A stretch of 64,000 bases of DNA from Nocardia beijingensis NBRC 16342. GTDB taxonomy: Bacteria > Actinomycetota > Actinomycetes > Mycobacteriales > Mycobacteriaceae. Position 1 is the stretch's first letter. Each line of letters opens with the position of its first letter. A program made the translations under genes and the position numbers. The stretch lies in contig NZ_BDBC01000008.1 of assembly GCF_001612785.1 (NCBI RefSeq), forward strand, positions 1 to 64,000, read 5' to 3'. The notes beneath the pieces were generated by a model. It searched no databases and was not told the DNA's origin. It worked only from the letters and a program-made list of their open reading frames with translations. This document shows, piece by piece, positions 29,150 through 36,498 of the stretch.

Positions 29150-29848
29150 TCAGCTTTCGGGCTCCAGCACGGCGCCCGGAGCTGTCTCCAGCGCGAAGTC
29201 CTCGGCGGGCTGGGACATCTCCTGCCGGTAGTGCCGCACCCCGAGCACCGTGCCGATGATCAGGCCGACCACCAGCGTGCCGATCACGATCGGCATCAGC
29301 CACTCCACGCGCTGCAGGAAATTGCCCGCGTAGTAGCCGATGAGCAACAGCACCGGCGCCCAGACGATCGCGCCGATGGTGCTGGCGACGGTGAACTTGC
29401 GATGATCCATCCGAGCCGCGCCCGCGACCGAGGGGCACAGGGTGCGCACCCACGGGATCCACCTGGCGATCAGCACCGCGACGAATCCGTGCCGATGCAG
29501 CAGCTCCGCGACCCGTTGCAGATTGCGGACGTTGATGTATCTGCCGTTCTTGCGGGCCACCAGATGTCGTCCGGTCCGGTGCCCGATGACGTAGCCCACC
29601 TGGTTGCCCGCGATGGCCGCGACCATCGCGCCCACCGACAGCGCCCAGACGTGCGCCTCACCCGACGCGTGCGATGCCATCACGATGCCCGCGGTGATGA
29701 GCATCGAGTCACCGGGCAAGAACAGCCCGAGGATCACCGCGCACTCGAGGAAAACAAAGGTCAGCACCACCGTCCAGACGAGCGCGGGGCCCGCCGACAG
29801 CAGTGGATCGAAACTGCCCACGGCTAGGGGCGACGATTCGGTCGGCAC
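29150..29848 (-). CDS. DedA family membrane protein (copy 2)
   Basis: Predicted 232 aa. VTT/DedA fold with ECAVILGLFLPGDSMLITAG (the E..G...PGDS motif) and the second signature ARWIPWVRTLCPSVAGAARMDHRKF, plus about five hydrophobic segments. DedA proteins are thought to flip polyprenyl phosphate or phosphatidylethanolamine across the membrane. GTG 29848 is 5 nt after the stop of the other DedA gene, so the two are co-transcribed; GTG 29821 is an alternative start. It ends in a disordered acidic tail. Confidence 0.85.
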   Translation of the reverse strand: MPTESSPLAVGSFDPLLSAGPALVWTVVLTFVFLECAVILGLFLPGDSMLITAGIVMASHASGEAHVWALSVGAMVAAIAGNQVGYVIGHRTGRHLVARKNGRYINVRNLQRVAELLHRHGFVAVLIARWIPWVRTLCPSVAGAARMDHRKFTVASTIGAIVWAPVLLLIGYYAGNFLQRVEWLMPIVIGTLVVGLIIGTVLGVRHYRQEMSQPAEDFALETAPGAVLEPES

Positions 29849-29853
29849 CGGCT

Positions 29854-30576
29854 TCAGCGGGTGGACTCGCTGGTCGAGGCGGTCAGCTTCGCCTCGGTCT
29901 GCTCCTGCGCCGTGGCATTGCGGCCGAGCAGCTTCTTCGCCACCGCGGTGATGCCGGGCAGGATCGACACGAAGACGATGAGCAAGAAGATCGCCTCGAC
30001 GTGGTCCCGGATGAAGGCGACGTTGCCGAGGAAGTAGCCGAGCACCGTGACACCGCCGCCCCACAGCAGCGCGCCGACGATGTCGAACGCGACGAACTTG
30101 CGGTAGTCCATCTTGGAGACACCGGCCAGCACCGGCATGAACGTGCGCACGATCGGCACGAAGCGGGCCAGGATGATCGTCTTCGGCCCGTGCTTCTCGA
30201 AGAACTCGTGCGTCTGTGTGACGTAGTGCTTCTTGAAGAACCGGGTGTCCTCTTTGTGGAACAGCGCCGGGCCGATGGCCCGCCCGATCCAATACGCGCA
30301 CTGGTCTCCCGCGAACGCGACCAGCACGACGGCGGGCACCAGCACCCAGATCGACACCGGCGGATTCGGCTGCGCGGCGAGCAGGCCGCCGGTGAACAGC
30401 AGCGAGTCGCCGGGCAGGATCGGGAACAGCAGGCCGGTCTCGATGAAGACGATGACCAGGATGGCCGGCAGTACCGCGTCCTTCAGCCACGTTTCCGTGA
30501 GCAGGTGCATCGGATCGAGCAACTCGGTCAGCGCGAGGTTGCTCGTCACCGATTCTGTCGCTGCCTGCAGAATCAC
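29854..30576 (-). CDS. DedA family membrane protein (copy 1)
   Basis: Predicted 240 aa. Signature blocks FIETGLLFPILPGDSLLFTGG and ARFVPIVRTFMPVLAGVSKMDYRKF are both intact, with Arg and Gly residues typical for function. GTG 30576 is chosen because an AGGAGG lies 4 nt upstream; a longer ATG start 66 nt upstream has none. It corresponds to M. tuberculosis Rv0364 beside fba. It diverges from fba across a 230-nt region and leads the tandem DedA unit. Confidence 0.88.
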   Translation of the reverse strand: MILQAATESVTSNLALTELLDPMHLLTETWLKDAVLPAILVIVFIETGLLFPILPGDSLLFTGGLLAAQPNPPVSIWVLVPAVVLVAFAGDQCAYWIGRAIGPALFHKEDTRFFKKHYVTQTHEFFEKHGPKTIILARFVPIVRTFMPVLAGVSKMDYRKFVAFDIVGALLWGGGVTVLGYFLGNVAFIRDHVEAIFLLIVFVSILPGITAVAKKLLGRNATAQEQTEAKLTASTSESTR

Positions 30577-30755
30577 GTGGCCTCCTGTCCCGATACGGCT
30601 GGCCTGCATCGCTTGCCACCGCGTCGGAAGCTGCCAGCGCAAATTACCGGCCCCACAGTACCGGCTCCGCCTGAGAATGCTCGTGCTGTGCGCAAAATTA
30701 CCGGCGGGTCAACTGCGCACTCCCTCCCTGCATACCAGGCGAAACACCGCTGCCT

Positions 30756-30761
30756 TAGGGT
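30756..30761 (+). promoter_or_regulatory. probable -10 element of fba
   Basis: TAGGGT lies 47 nt before GTG 30809, leaving a short leader with a GGAGG ribosome site at 30797-30801. No good -35 hexamer is visible. Confidence 0.4.
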
Positions 30762-30808
30762 GAAGGCTGACAAAATAGGTCTTTGCCGCACAACACGGAG
30801 GTCTTACA

Positions 30809-31843
30809 GTGCCCATCGCGACTCCGGAGGTCTACGCCGAGATGCTCGGTCGGGCCAAAGCCAATTCCTTCGCCTTCCCGGCCATCAACTGCACGTCGTC
30901 GGAGACCGTCAACGCGGCCATCAAGGGCTTCGCGGACGCCGGCAGCGACGGCATCATCCAGTTCTCCACCGGCGGCGCGGAATTCGGCTCCGGCCAGGGC
31001 GTGAAGGACATGGTCACGGGCGCGGTGGCGCTGGCCGAGTTCGCGCACGTGGTGGCGGCCAAGTACGACGTGACCATCGCGCTGCACACCGATCACTGCC
31101 CGAAGGACAAGCTGGACACGTTCGTCCGTCCGCTGCTGGCGATCTCCCAGGAGCGGGTCAACGCGGGCCGCAACCCGCTGTTCCAGTCGCACATGTGGGA
31201 CGGCTCCGCGATCCCGATCGATGAGAACCTCGAGATCGCCAAGGAGCTGTTGAAGGCCACGCACGCGGCGAACATCATTCTCGAGGTCGAGATCGGCGTC
31301 GTCGGCGGCGAGGAGGACGGCGTCGAGGCCGAGATCAACGAGAAGCTCTACACCTCGCCGGAGGACTTCGAGAAGACCATCGACGCCCTCGGCGCGGGCG
31401 AGAACGGCAAGTACCTGCTCGCGGCGACCTTCGGCAACGTGCACGGCGTGTACAAGCCGGGCAACGTGGTGCTCAAGCCGGAGGTGCTCGCCGAGGGCCA
31501 GCGCGTCGCGGCGGCCAAGCTCGGCCTCGGCGCCGACGCGCAGCCGTTCGACTTCGTCTTCCACGGCGGTTCCGGCTCGCTGAAGTCCGAGATCGAGGAC
31601 TCGCTGCGCTTCGGCGTGGTGAAGATGAACGTCGACACCGACACCCAGTACGCGTTCACCCGTCCGGTCGCCGGGCACATGTTCGCCAACTACGACGGCG
31701 TGCTGAAGATCGACGGCGAAGTGGGCAACAAGAAGGCCTACGACCCGCGCAGCTACCTGAAGAAGGCCGAGGCGGCGATGGCGGCGCGCGTGGTGGAGGC
31801 GTGCAACGACCTGAAGTCGGCTGGACGCTCGATCAGCGCTTGA
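30809..31843 (+). CDS. fba: class II fructose-bisphosphate aldolase
   Basis: Predicted 344 aa, same length as mycobacterial FBA (Rv0363c). Zinc-binding and catalytic regions: IALHTDHCPKDKLD (His, and Asp as proton donor), EVEIGVVGGEED, FGNVHGVYKPGNV and DFVFHGGSGS with the phosphate-binding Gly. It interconverts fructose-1,6-bisphosphate with DHAP and glyceraldehyde-3-phosphate in glycolysis and gluconeogenesis. GTG 30809 has GGAGG 7 nt upstream and yields the canonical PIATPEVYAEML. Monocistronic by spacing; the next gene starts 25 nt later in another functional class. Confidence 0.97.
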   Translation: MPIATPEVYAEMLGRAKANSFAFPAINCTSSETVNAAIKGFADAGSDGIIQFSTGGAEFGSGQGVKDMVTGAVALAEFAHVVAAKYDVTIALHTDHCPKDKLDTFVRPLLAISQERVNAGRNPLFQSHMWDGSAIPIDENLEIAKELLKATHAANIILEVEIGVVGGEEDGVEAEINEKLYTSPEDFEKTIDALGAGENGKYLLAATFGNVHGVYKPGNVVLKPEVLAEGQRVAAAKLGLGADAQPFDFVFHGGSGSLKSEIEDSLRFGVVKMNVDTDTQYAFTRPVAGHMFANYDGVLKIDGEVGNKKAYDPRSYLKKAEAAMAARVVEACNDLKSAGRSISA

Positions 31844-31868
31844 TCCTGATACACCCGGCTTGGTGCAC

Positions 31869-32987
31869 ATGAGTTTGGATGTGCGCGTGCTCGGGCCCGT
31901 TCGGCTGCTCGTCGGTGGTGAACCGGTGGCCGTCGGCGGGCCCAAACCGCGGGCTCTGCTCGCCGCGCTCACGGTGAATCGGCGGCGCGCGGTGTCGTCG
32001 GCCGCGCTCGCCGATCTGGTCTGGAACGAGGAGCCGCCCGACGCCTACGCCGCCAGTCTGCAGGTTTTCGTCTCGAACATCCGCAAGGCGCTGCGCAATT
32101 CCGGCGTCGACCCGGCGGCGGTGCTGCGCACCGAGTCGTCGGGCTACCGGTTGGAGATCGACGAGACGGCGTGCGATCTCGGCCGTTTCCAGGCGGCGCG
32201 GGAGGCCGGCGCACGCGCCGCCGAGGCGGGCGACCACGCCGGGGCGGCACAGCTGTTCGGCTCCGCGCTGCGCGAGTGGAGCGGCCGGGCGCTGGCCGAT
32301 CTGGCCGGATTGCAGTTCGCCGACGGATTCGCCACCGCCATGGACGAGGAGCGGCTGCTGGCGGCCTCGGCCCGGATCGACGCCGAGATCGCCTGCGGGC
32401 GGGCGTCTTCGGTGATCGGTGAGCTGGTCGCGATGACCAATGAGCACCCGCTGCGGGAACCGCTGTGGGGCCAGTTGATCACCGCGCTGTATCTGTCCGG
32501 GCGGCAGGCGGACGCGCTGGAGGCGTGCAGGAAGGTGCGCGGCGTGCTCGCCGACGAGCTCGGTATCGACCCGGGACCGGCGCTGATCGACCTGGAGCAG
32601 CGGGTGCTGCGGCAGGAGCCGCTGAGCACGGTCGAACTACGGCAGGTGGAACGCTTGGCCGCGGCGATGACCGAGACGGTCACCGAGGTGCCGCGTGCGG
32701 TGCGCGCCGGCCAGTTGCGGATGGCGGACGGTCGCGTGGTGGCGATCGCGCAGGGCGGCCTGCGGATCGGCCGGATGACCGACAACGACTTGGTGCTGGA
32801 GGATCCGCGGGCCAGCCGCTATCACGCGCACATCATGCCGAGTCGCTCCGGCCTGCTGATCAAGGATCTGCATTCGGCCAACGGCGTCTTCGTCAACGAC
32901 GACGCGATCGACAGCGGCGTACTGCTCGCCGACGGCGATCAGATCAGGATCGGCGGGACGATCCTGACCTTCCAGGCGCTGCACTAG
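31869..32987 (+). CDS. SARP/BTAD transcriptional regulator with C-terminal FHA domain (EmbR-like)
   Basis: Predicted 372 aa (EmbR is about 388). An OmpR-type winged helix (residues 5-95: LGPVRLLVGGEPVAVGGPKPRALLAAL, then VFVSNIRKALR), a bacterial transcriptional activation domain of TPR-like helices (about 100-250), and an FHA domain from about 297 (LRIGRMTDNDLVLEDPRASRYHAHI, with the phosphothreonine-binding Arg, Ser and Asn-type positions, then LHSANGVFVNDD). EmbR is phosphorylated by the kinase PknH and regulates arabinosyltransferase genes; here no emb genes are near, so EmbR-like is only a domain statement. ATG 31869 is preferred; GTG 31863 is possible. Its TAG shares the CTAG with the convergent stop. 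Confidence 0.88.
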   Translation: MSLDVRVLGPVRLLVGGEPVAVGGPKPRALLAALTVNRRRAVSSAALADLVWNEEPPDAYAASLQVFVSNIRKALRNSGVDPAAVLRTESSGYRLEIDETACDLGRFQAAREAGARAAEAGDHAGAAQLFGSALREWSGRALADLAGLQFADGFATAMDEERLLAASARIDAEIACGRASSVIGELVAMTNEHPLREPLWGQLITALYLSGRQADALEACRKVRGVLADELGIDPGPALIDLEQRVLRQEPLSTVELRQVERLAAAMTETVTEVPRAVRAGQLRMADGRVVAIAQGGLRIGRMTDNDLVLEDPRASRYHAHIMPSRSGLLIKDLHSANGVFVNDDAIDSGVLLADGDQIRIGGTILTFQALH

Positions 32988-33319
32988 TCGCAGGCGATGC
33001 CGTTGCCGTCCCGGTCCAGGTGGGCGTTGAAACCGGGCTGCCCGCGGTACAGCGGTCCGGCGCCCTCGGCGCGCACCTGGTCGCAGTCGGTGTAGATCTT
33101 CGGGGACCGCTCGGCGGGTTCCTCGGGTCGCGCGCTGTCGCCCTTCGGTCCGGTCCGGTTGTGCGGGATCGGGTGGTCGTCGTGCGGTCCGGCGATCGCG
33201 ACGGCCGGAGGCGGGACGGCGGACGCCGCCGACGGCAAGAGCGCGCTCGCGCCCGCCGCCAGCAGCGCCGCCCCGATCGCGGACGCGACACGGAGAACTG
33301 ACTTGGTCACGCCCTCCAT
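32984..33319 (-). CDS. secreted excalibur-domain protein 1
   Basis: Predicted 111 aa. Signal peptide of about 34 residues (VLRVASAIGAALLAAGASALL with an Ala-x-Ala site before VPPP), a Pro/His/Arg-rich linker, and a C-terminal excalibur calcium-binding domain: IYTDCDQVRAEGAGPLYRGQPGFNA, ending in HLDRDGNGIACD. Two Cys frame the domain and the DxDxDG loop binds calcium. Such domains are extracellular and often attached to envelope or nuclease proteins; here it is the only folded part. The stop overlaps the EmbR-like gene by 4 nt. It is followed upstream by a paralogue 26 nt away. Confidence 0.8.
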   Translation of the reverse strand: MEGVTKSVLRVASAIGAALLAAGASALLPSAASAVPPPAVAIAGPHDDHPIPHNRTGPKGDSARPEEPAERSPKIYTDCDQVRAEGAGPLYRGQPGFNAHLDRDGNGIACD

Positions 33320-33345
33320 CCTGCTCCCGGATCGGCCGGTGTGCC

Positions 33346-33579
33346 TTATTCGCAGGCGATTCCGTCGTTGTCCCGGTCCAGGTGCGGGGCGTAACCCGGT
33401 TCGCCGCGCAGCAACGGCGCTTTGCCTGCCGCCCGCACTGCCGCGCAGTTCTTGTAGTAGACGGGTTGGGTGTCGTCCGGCTGCGCTGCCGCCACCGGTG
33501 AGCCGAGGGACACCACGGTGGTGGCCAGGAGGCCGGCGGTGCCGATGCCGAGCGCGGCACGCAGGAGTGCGTTCTTCAT
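33346..33579 (-). CDS. secreted excalibur-domain protein 2
   Basis: Predicted 77 aa. Signal peptide (MKNALLRAALGIGTAGLLATT, cleaved near AAAQP) and one excalibur domain (VYYKNCAAVRAAGKAPLLRGEPGY, ending LDRDNDGIACE). It differs from the neighbouring copy in the acidic loop residues (DRDNDG versus DRDGNG) but keeps calcium ligands and both cysteines. ATG 33579 is chosen as it directly precedes the signal peptide. The two genes lie 26 nt apart in the same direction and look like a tandem duplication. Confidence 0.78.
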   Translation of the reverse strand: MKNALLRAALGIGTAGLLATTVVSLGSPVAAAQPDDTQPVYYKNCAAVRAAGKAPLLRGEPGYAPHLDRDNDGIACE

Positions 33580-33861
33580 GTGATCCGTTCTTGGTCGGGG
33601 CCGGGCATGATCGAACATGCTCGGCGGCAACGGTTTCGAACTATGACCGGAGTGAAGCCCGGACGGCGGCTCTCCCCGACTGGAGCCGTCGCGGAACGGA
33701 CACTAGCAAGCATGGAGCGTTTCACCCTGTAAATGAAGCAAATTCGTACTTTTAAATGAGCGTGTCGGTCTGCCGGTGGTCGAAAGGCGAACGGGGTAGG
33801 GTCGTTCCGCTGGTTCGTCTTCGCAAGGTTCGTGTCCGCAATGGATTTCGAGGGGTTTGCA

Positions 33862-35328
33862 ATGGCGATGCGAATGTTCGCCGCGATCGGCGCGGTCGTG
33901 GTCGGCGCGGGAATGCTCGTCTACACCGACGGGCGTGCCGCCGCCGAGCCCGAAACGGCGGGCTCGCTCGCGGGAGTCGGGCCGTGCGCGACCGACCCGG
34001 TGGCGACCCACGAGCCGTTGGTGCCGAAAACGCTGGAGGTGCCGATTCCCTATCCGGTGGTCACCGTGCTCCCGGCGCAGCTGCCGGAACCGGCGCCGAA
34101 GCGAACGCGGATGGAACTCCCGCCGGACCCCTGCGCCAATCCATGCCCTGATCTCACCGATCTGCCCGCGCCCCCACCGAGTCTCGCCGCACAGCTCGGG
34201 ATGCCGGAGATCCTGCTCAATCCCAAACCGTTCCACTTCGCGATCCCCGGCCCCGGTCCCGACCCCGGCCAGGTGCCGCCTCCTCCGCCGCCGGTGCAGC
34301 CGCCGGTCGAACCCGCGGCGCAGTCACCCGCCCGCCCGGCGCCGCGCCTCGGCCCTGCTCGCGAGGTGGCGAAGCTGACCGGTGCGAACTCGGTGAACCG
34401 CACCGATAAACGCTGGCAGGTGGACGGCACCGACCTCGGCATCATGTGGGAGAGCGCACCGGGCGAGATCGCGACCGCCTTCGGCGACACCGTCGGACGC
34501 GGCTTCCATCCGCCCGGCGGCATGGGACTGGATTGGCGCAGCAACGTGCTCGCCTTCAGCACCGACCGCGACCTCGCCGACGGGGTGACCTTCGACCGGA
34601 TGGTCACCGACGACCGCTGCCACGCGGCCGAGGTGCTCTCCAGCCGCAAGCTCGACAACGTCGAGGTCACCACCATTCCCACCTCGGGTTTCGCGCTGGG
34701 CGGGCGGCAGTACCTGAGTTACATGTCCATCCGGACCTGGAACAGCCTGCCGGGCACGTTCTTCACCAACTACGGCGGCATCGCCTACTCCGACGACCAC
34801 GGCCAGACCTGGACGAAAGATCCGCACGCCCGCTGGGACAACATCTTCGGACTGGCGAACTTCCAGGTCAGCGCGATGGTGCCGCACGGGGGTTACGTCT
34901 ACATGTTCGGCACACCCAACACCCGCCTCGGCGCGGTCGGGCTGGCGCGGGTGCCGGAAGACCAGCTGCTCAACACCACCGCCTACCAGTACTGGCGAGA
35001 CGGAGCCTGGACCCCTGTCGGTGGCTTCGGCTCGGCCACTCCGATCGTGGACGGCCCCGTCGGTGAACTGTCGGTCCGCTACGACACCGCCCGCGGCGTC
35101 TGGCAGATGAGCTATCTGGACACCACCAAAGCCGCACTCGTCGTCCGCGAGGCGGACACACCGCAGGGCGTGTGGTCCGACAGCACGCCGACGGTGTCGG
35201 CGCTGAGCTACCCGGAGCTGTACGGCGGATTCATCCACCCGTGGTCGTCGGGCCCTGATCTGTACTTCACCATGTCGACCTGGAGCGACTACAACGTCTA
35301 TCTGATGCACTCGGCCGTCGGCGAGTGA
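33862..35328 (+). CDS. secreted DUF4185 protein (endo-D-arabinanase-like)
   Basis: Predicted 488 aa. Signal peptide (MFAAIGAVVVGAGMLVYT, cleaved near AAAEP), a Pro-rich linker to about residue 170, and a DUF4185 domain: KLTGANSVNRTDKRWQVDGTDLG, FGDTVGRGF, SVMSIRTWNS-type strands, and GGFGSATPIVDGPVGELSVRY near the end. The repeated Asp/Trp-containing blades match a five-bladed propeller. DUF4185 members have been shown to be endo-D-arabinanases (CAZy GH183) that cut arabinogalactan and lipoarabinomannan. ATG 33862 has GAGGGG 6 nt upstream; ATG 33841 is possible. Upstream sequence is unusually AT-rich (33712-33760). Confidence 0.82.
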   Translation: MAMRMFAAIGAVVVGAGMLVYTDGRAAAEPETAGSLAGVGPCATDPVATHEPLVPKTLEVPIPYPVVTVLPAQLPEPAPKRTRMELPPDPCANPCPDLTDLPAPPPSLAAQLGMPEILLNPKPFHFAIPGPGPDPGQVPPPPPPVQPPVEPAAQSPARPAPRLGPAREVAKLTGANSVNRTDKRWQVDGTDLGIMWESAPGEIATAFGDTVGRGFHPPGGMGLDWRSNVLAFSTDRDLADGVTFDRMVTDDRCHAAEVLSSRKLDNVEVTTIPTSGFALGGRQYLSYMSIRTWNSLPGTFFTNYGGIAYSDDHGQTWTKDPHARWDNIFGLANFQVSAMVPHGGYVYMFGTPNTRLGAVGLARVPEDQLLNTTAYQYWRDGAWTPVGGFGSATPIVDGPVGELSVRYDTARGVWQMSYLDTTKAALVVREADTPQGVWSDSTPTVSALSYPELYGGFIHPWSSGPDLYFTMSTWSDYNVYLMHSAVGE

Positions 35329-35338
35329 TCCGCTCCGG

Positions 35339-36382
35339 TCAGCGGAGCCGGACCTCGGCCAGCGCGCGGCCGAACAACTTGCGCCCCTCGGAGGTGCCGC
35401 CGAGCAGGATGGTCGCGGTGCGCGCGGCGGAGTCGAGCGACTTGATCCGTCCGGTGAATTCGACCGTGCCCGCCGCGTCGGCGGCGACCGGGACGAAGCC
35501 GGAGAACCGCACGCTGAACTTCTGGATCGCGGTGGGATCGCCCAGCCAGGAGGTGAGATAGCCACCGGCCAAGCCCATGGTCAGCATGCCGTGCGCGACC
35601 ACCGTCGGCAGACCGGCCAGCTGCGCGGCGTGGTCGCTGAAGTGGATGGGGTTGGCGTCACCGGACACGCCCGCGTAGTTCGCCAGGTCGCCGCGGGTCA
35701 GCCGGAACGCGCCGTCGGGCAGCCGATCGCCCGCCGCGAGGTCGTCGAAGGCCGGCAGCGTGTGCACGGGGGTGGGCTCGTGCCGCTCCGGCTCCACCAA
35801 CGGGCTGACGCCGAGCGACACCAGCACGTCGTCGGGCGCGAAGTCGGCGCTCCCGGCTTCGACCGGACGGCCGTGCATCATGATGTTCTCCACCACGTCG
35901 TCGAGCGTGGCGTCGACATCGGCGCCGCGGCGCGCGACGATCGTGGTCGACCCGACGATGGCGACCTCGCCGTGCTGATTGCTCAGCGAGAAGCGCACCA
36001 GGATGAAGTCGTTGTCGCCGAACTGGCGGATCGATTCGATGATGATCTCGCTGCGCACCCGGTCGCCGGCCAGGATCGGCCGGTAGATCTCGAAGACCTG
36101 ATCGGTCTGCAGGAATTGCGAGAGGTCGTACTCGGTGAGCACCGAGTCGAGCAGCGCCCTGGTCCCGCTCATCCCGATCACCGAGGCGAAGGTCGGCGGC
36201 GCGATCAGCCCGGGGTACCCGAGCGCGCGTGCGTCGGCTTCGCGCTGGTGGGCCGCGTGGTGGTTCTGCACCGCGCGGGCGAATTCCCTGACCTTCTCCC
36301 GGCCGACCTCGTAGTGGTCACGCACCCGGAATCGCTGCCCGATCGGCGTCACCGGGACGACATCGATTTCCGGCCGCGCCAT
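35339..36382 (-). CDS. fused HadAB-type (3R)-hydroxyacyl-ACP dehydratase (double MaoC hot dog)
   Basis: Predicted 347 aa with two hot-dog domains. The N-terminal half (VGREKVREFARAVQNHHAAH, LIAPPTFASVIG) resembles the substrate-binding HadA/FAS1-type domain; the C-terminal half carries the catalytic hydratase 2 motif YAGVSGDANPIHFSDHAAQLAGLP with Asp and His. In mycobacteria HadA and HadB are separate; fused forms are common in Nocardia and relatives. It dehydrates 3-hydroxyacyl-ACP in the FAS II/mycolate pathway. The start ATG 36382 has AGGGAG 8 nt upstream. It is convergent with DUF4185, 10 nt apart. Confidence 0.85.
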   Translation of the reverse strand: MARPEIDVVPVTPIGQRFRVRDHYEVGREKVREFARAVQNHHAAHQREADARALGYPGLIAPPTFASVIGMSGTRALLDSVLTEYDLSQFLQTDQVFEIYRPILAGDRVRSEIIIESIRQFGDNDFILVRFSLSNQHGEVAIVGSTTIVARRGADVDATLDDVVENIMMHGRPVEAGSADFAPDDVLVSLGVSPLVEPERHEPTPVHTLPAFDDLAAGDRLPDGAFRLTRGDLANYAGVSGDANPIHFSDHAAQLAGLPTVVAHGMLTMGLAGGYLTSWLGDPTAIQKFSVRFSGFVPVAADAAGTVEFTGRIKSLDSAARTATILLGGTSEGRKLFGRALAEVRLR

Positions 36383-36498
36383 CGTCTGCTCCCTGCTCAT
36401 GATCCGGGCCATGCTACTGCCGGATCGGACCATTGACCAGGTGAGTGTGACGTGCGTGACCGGCATCGATGCGTGCCCGCTATCACAACGCCGTGCGG

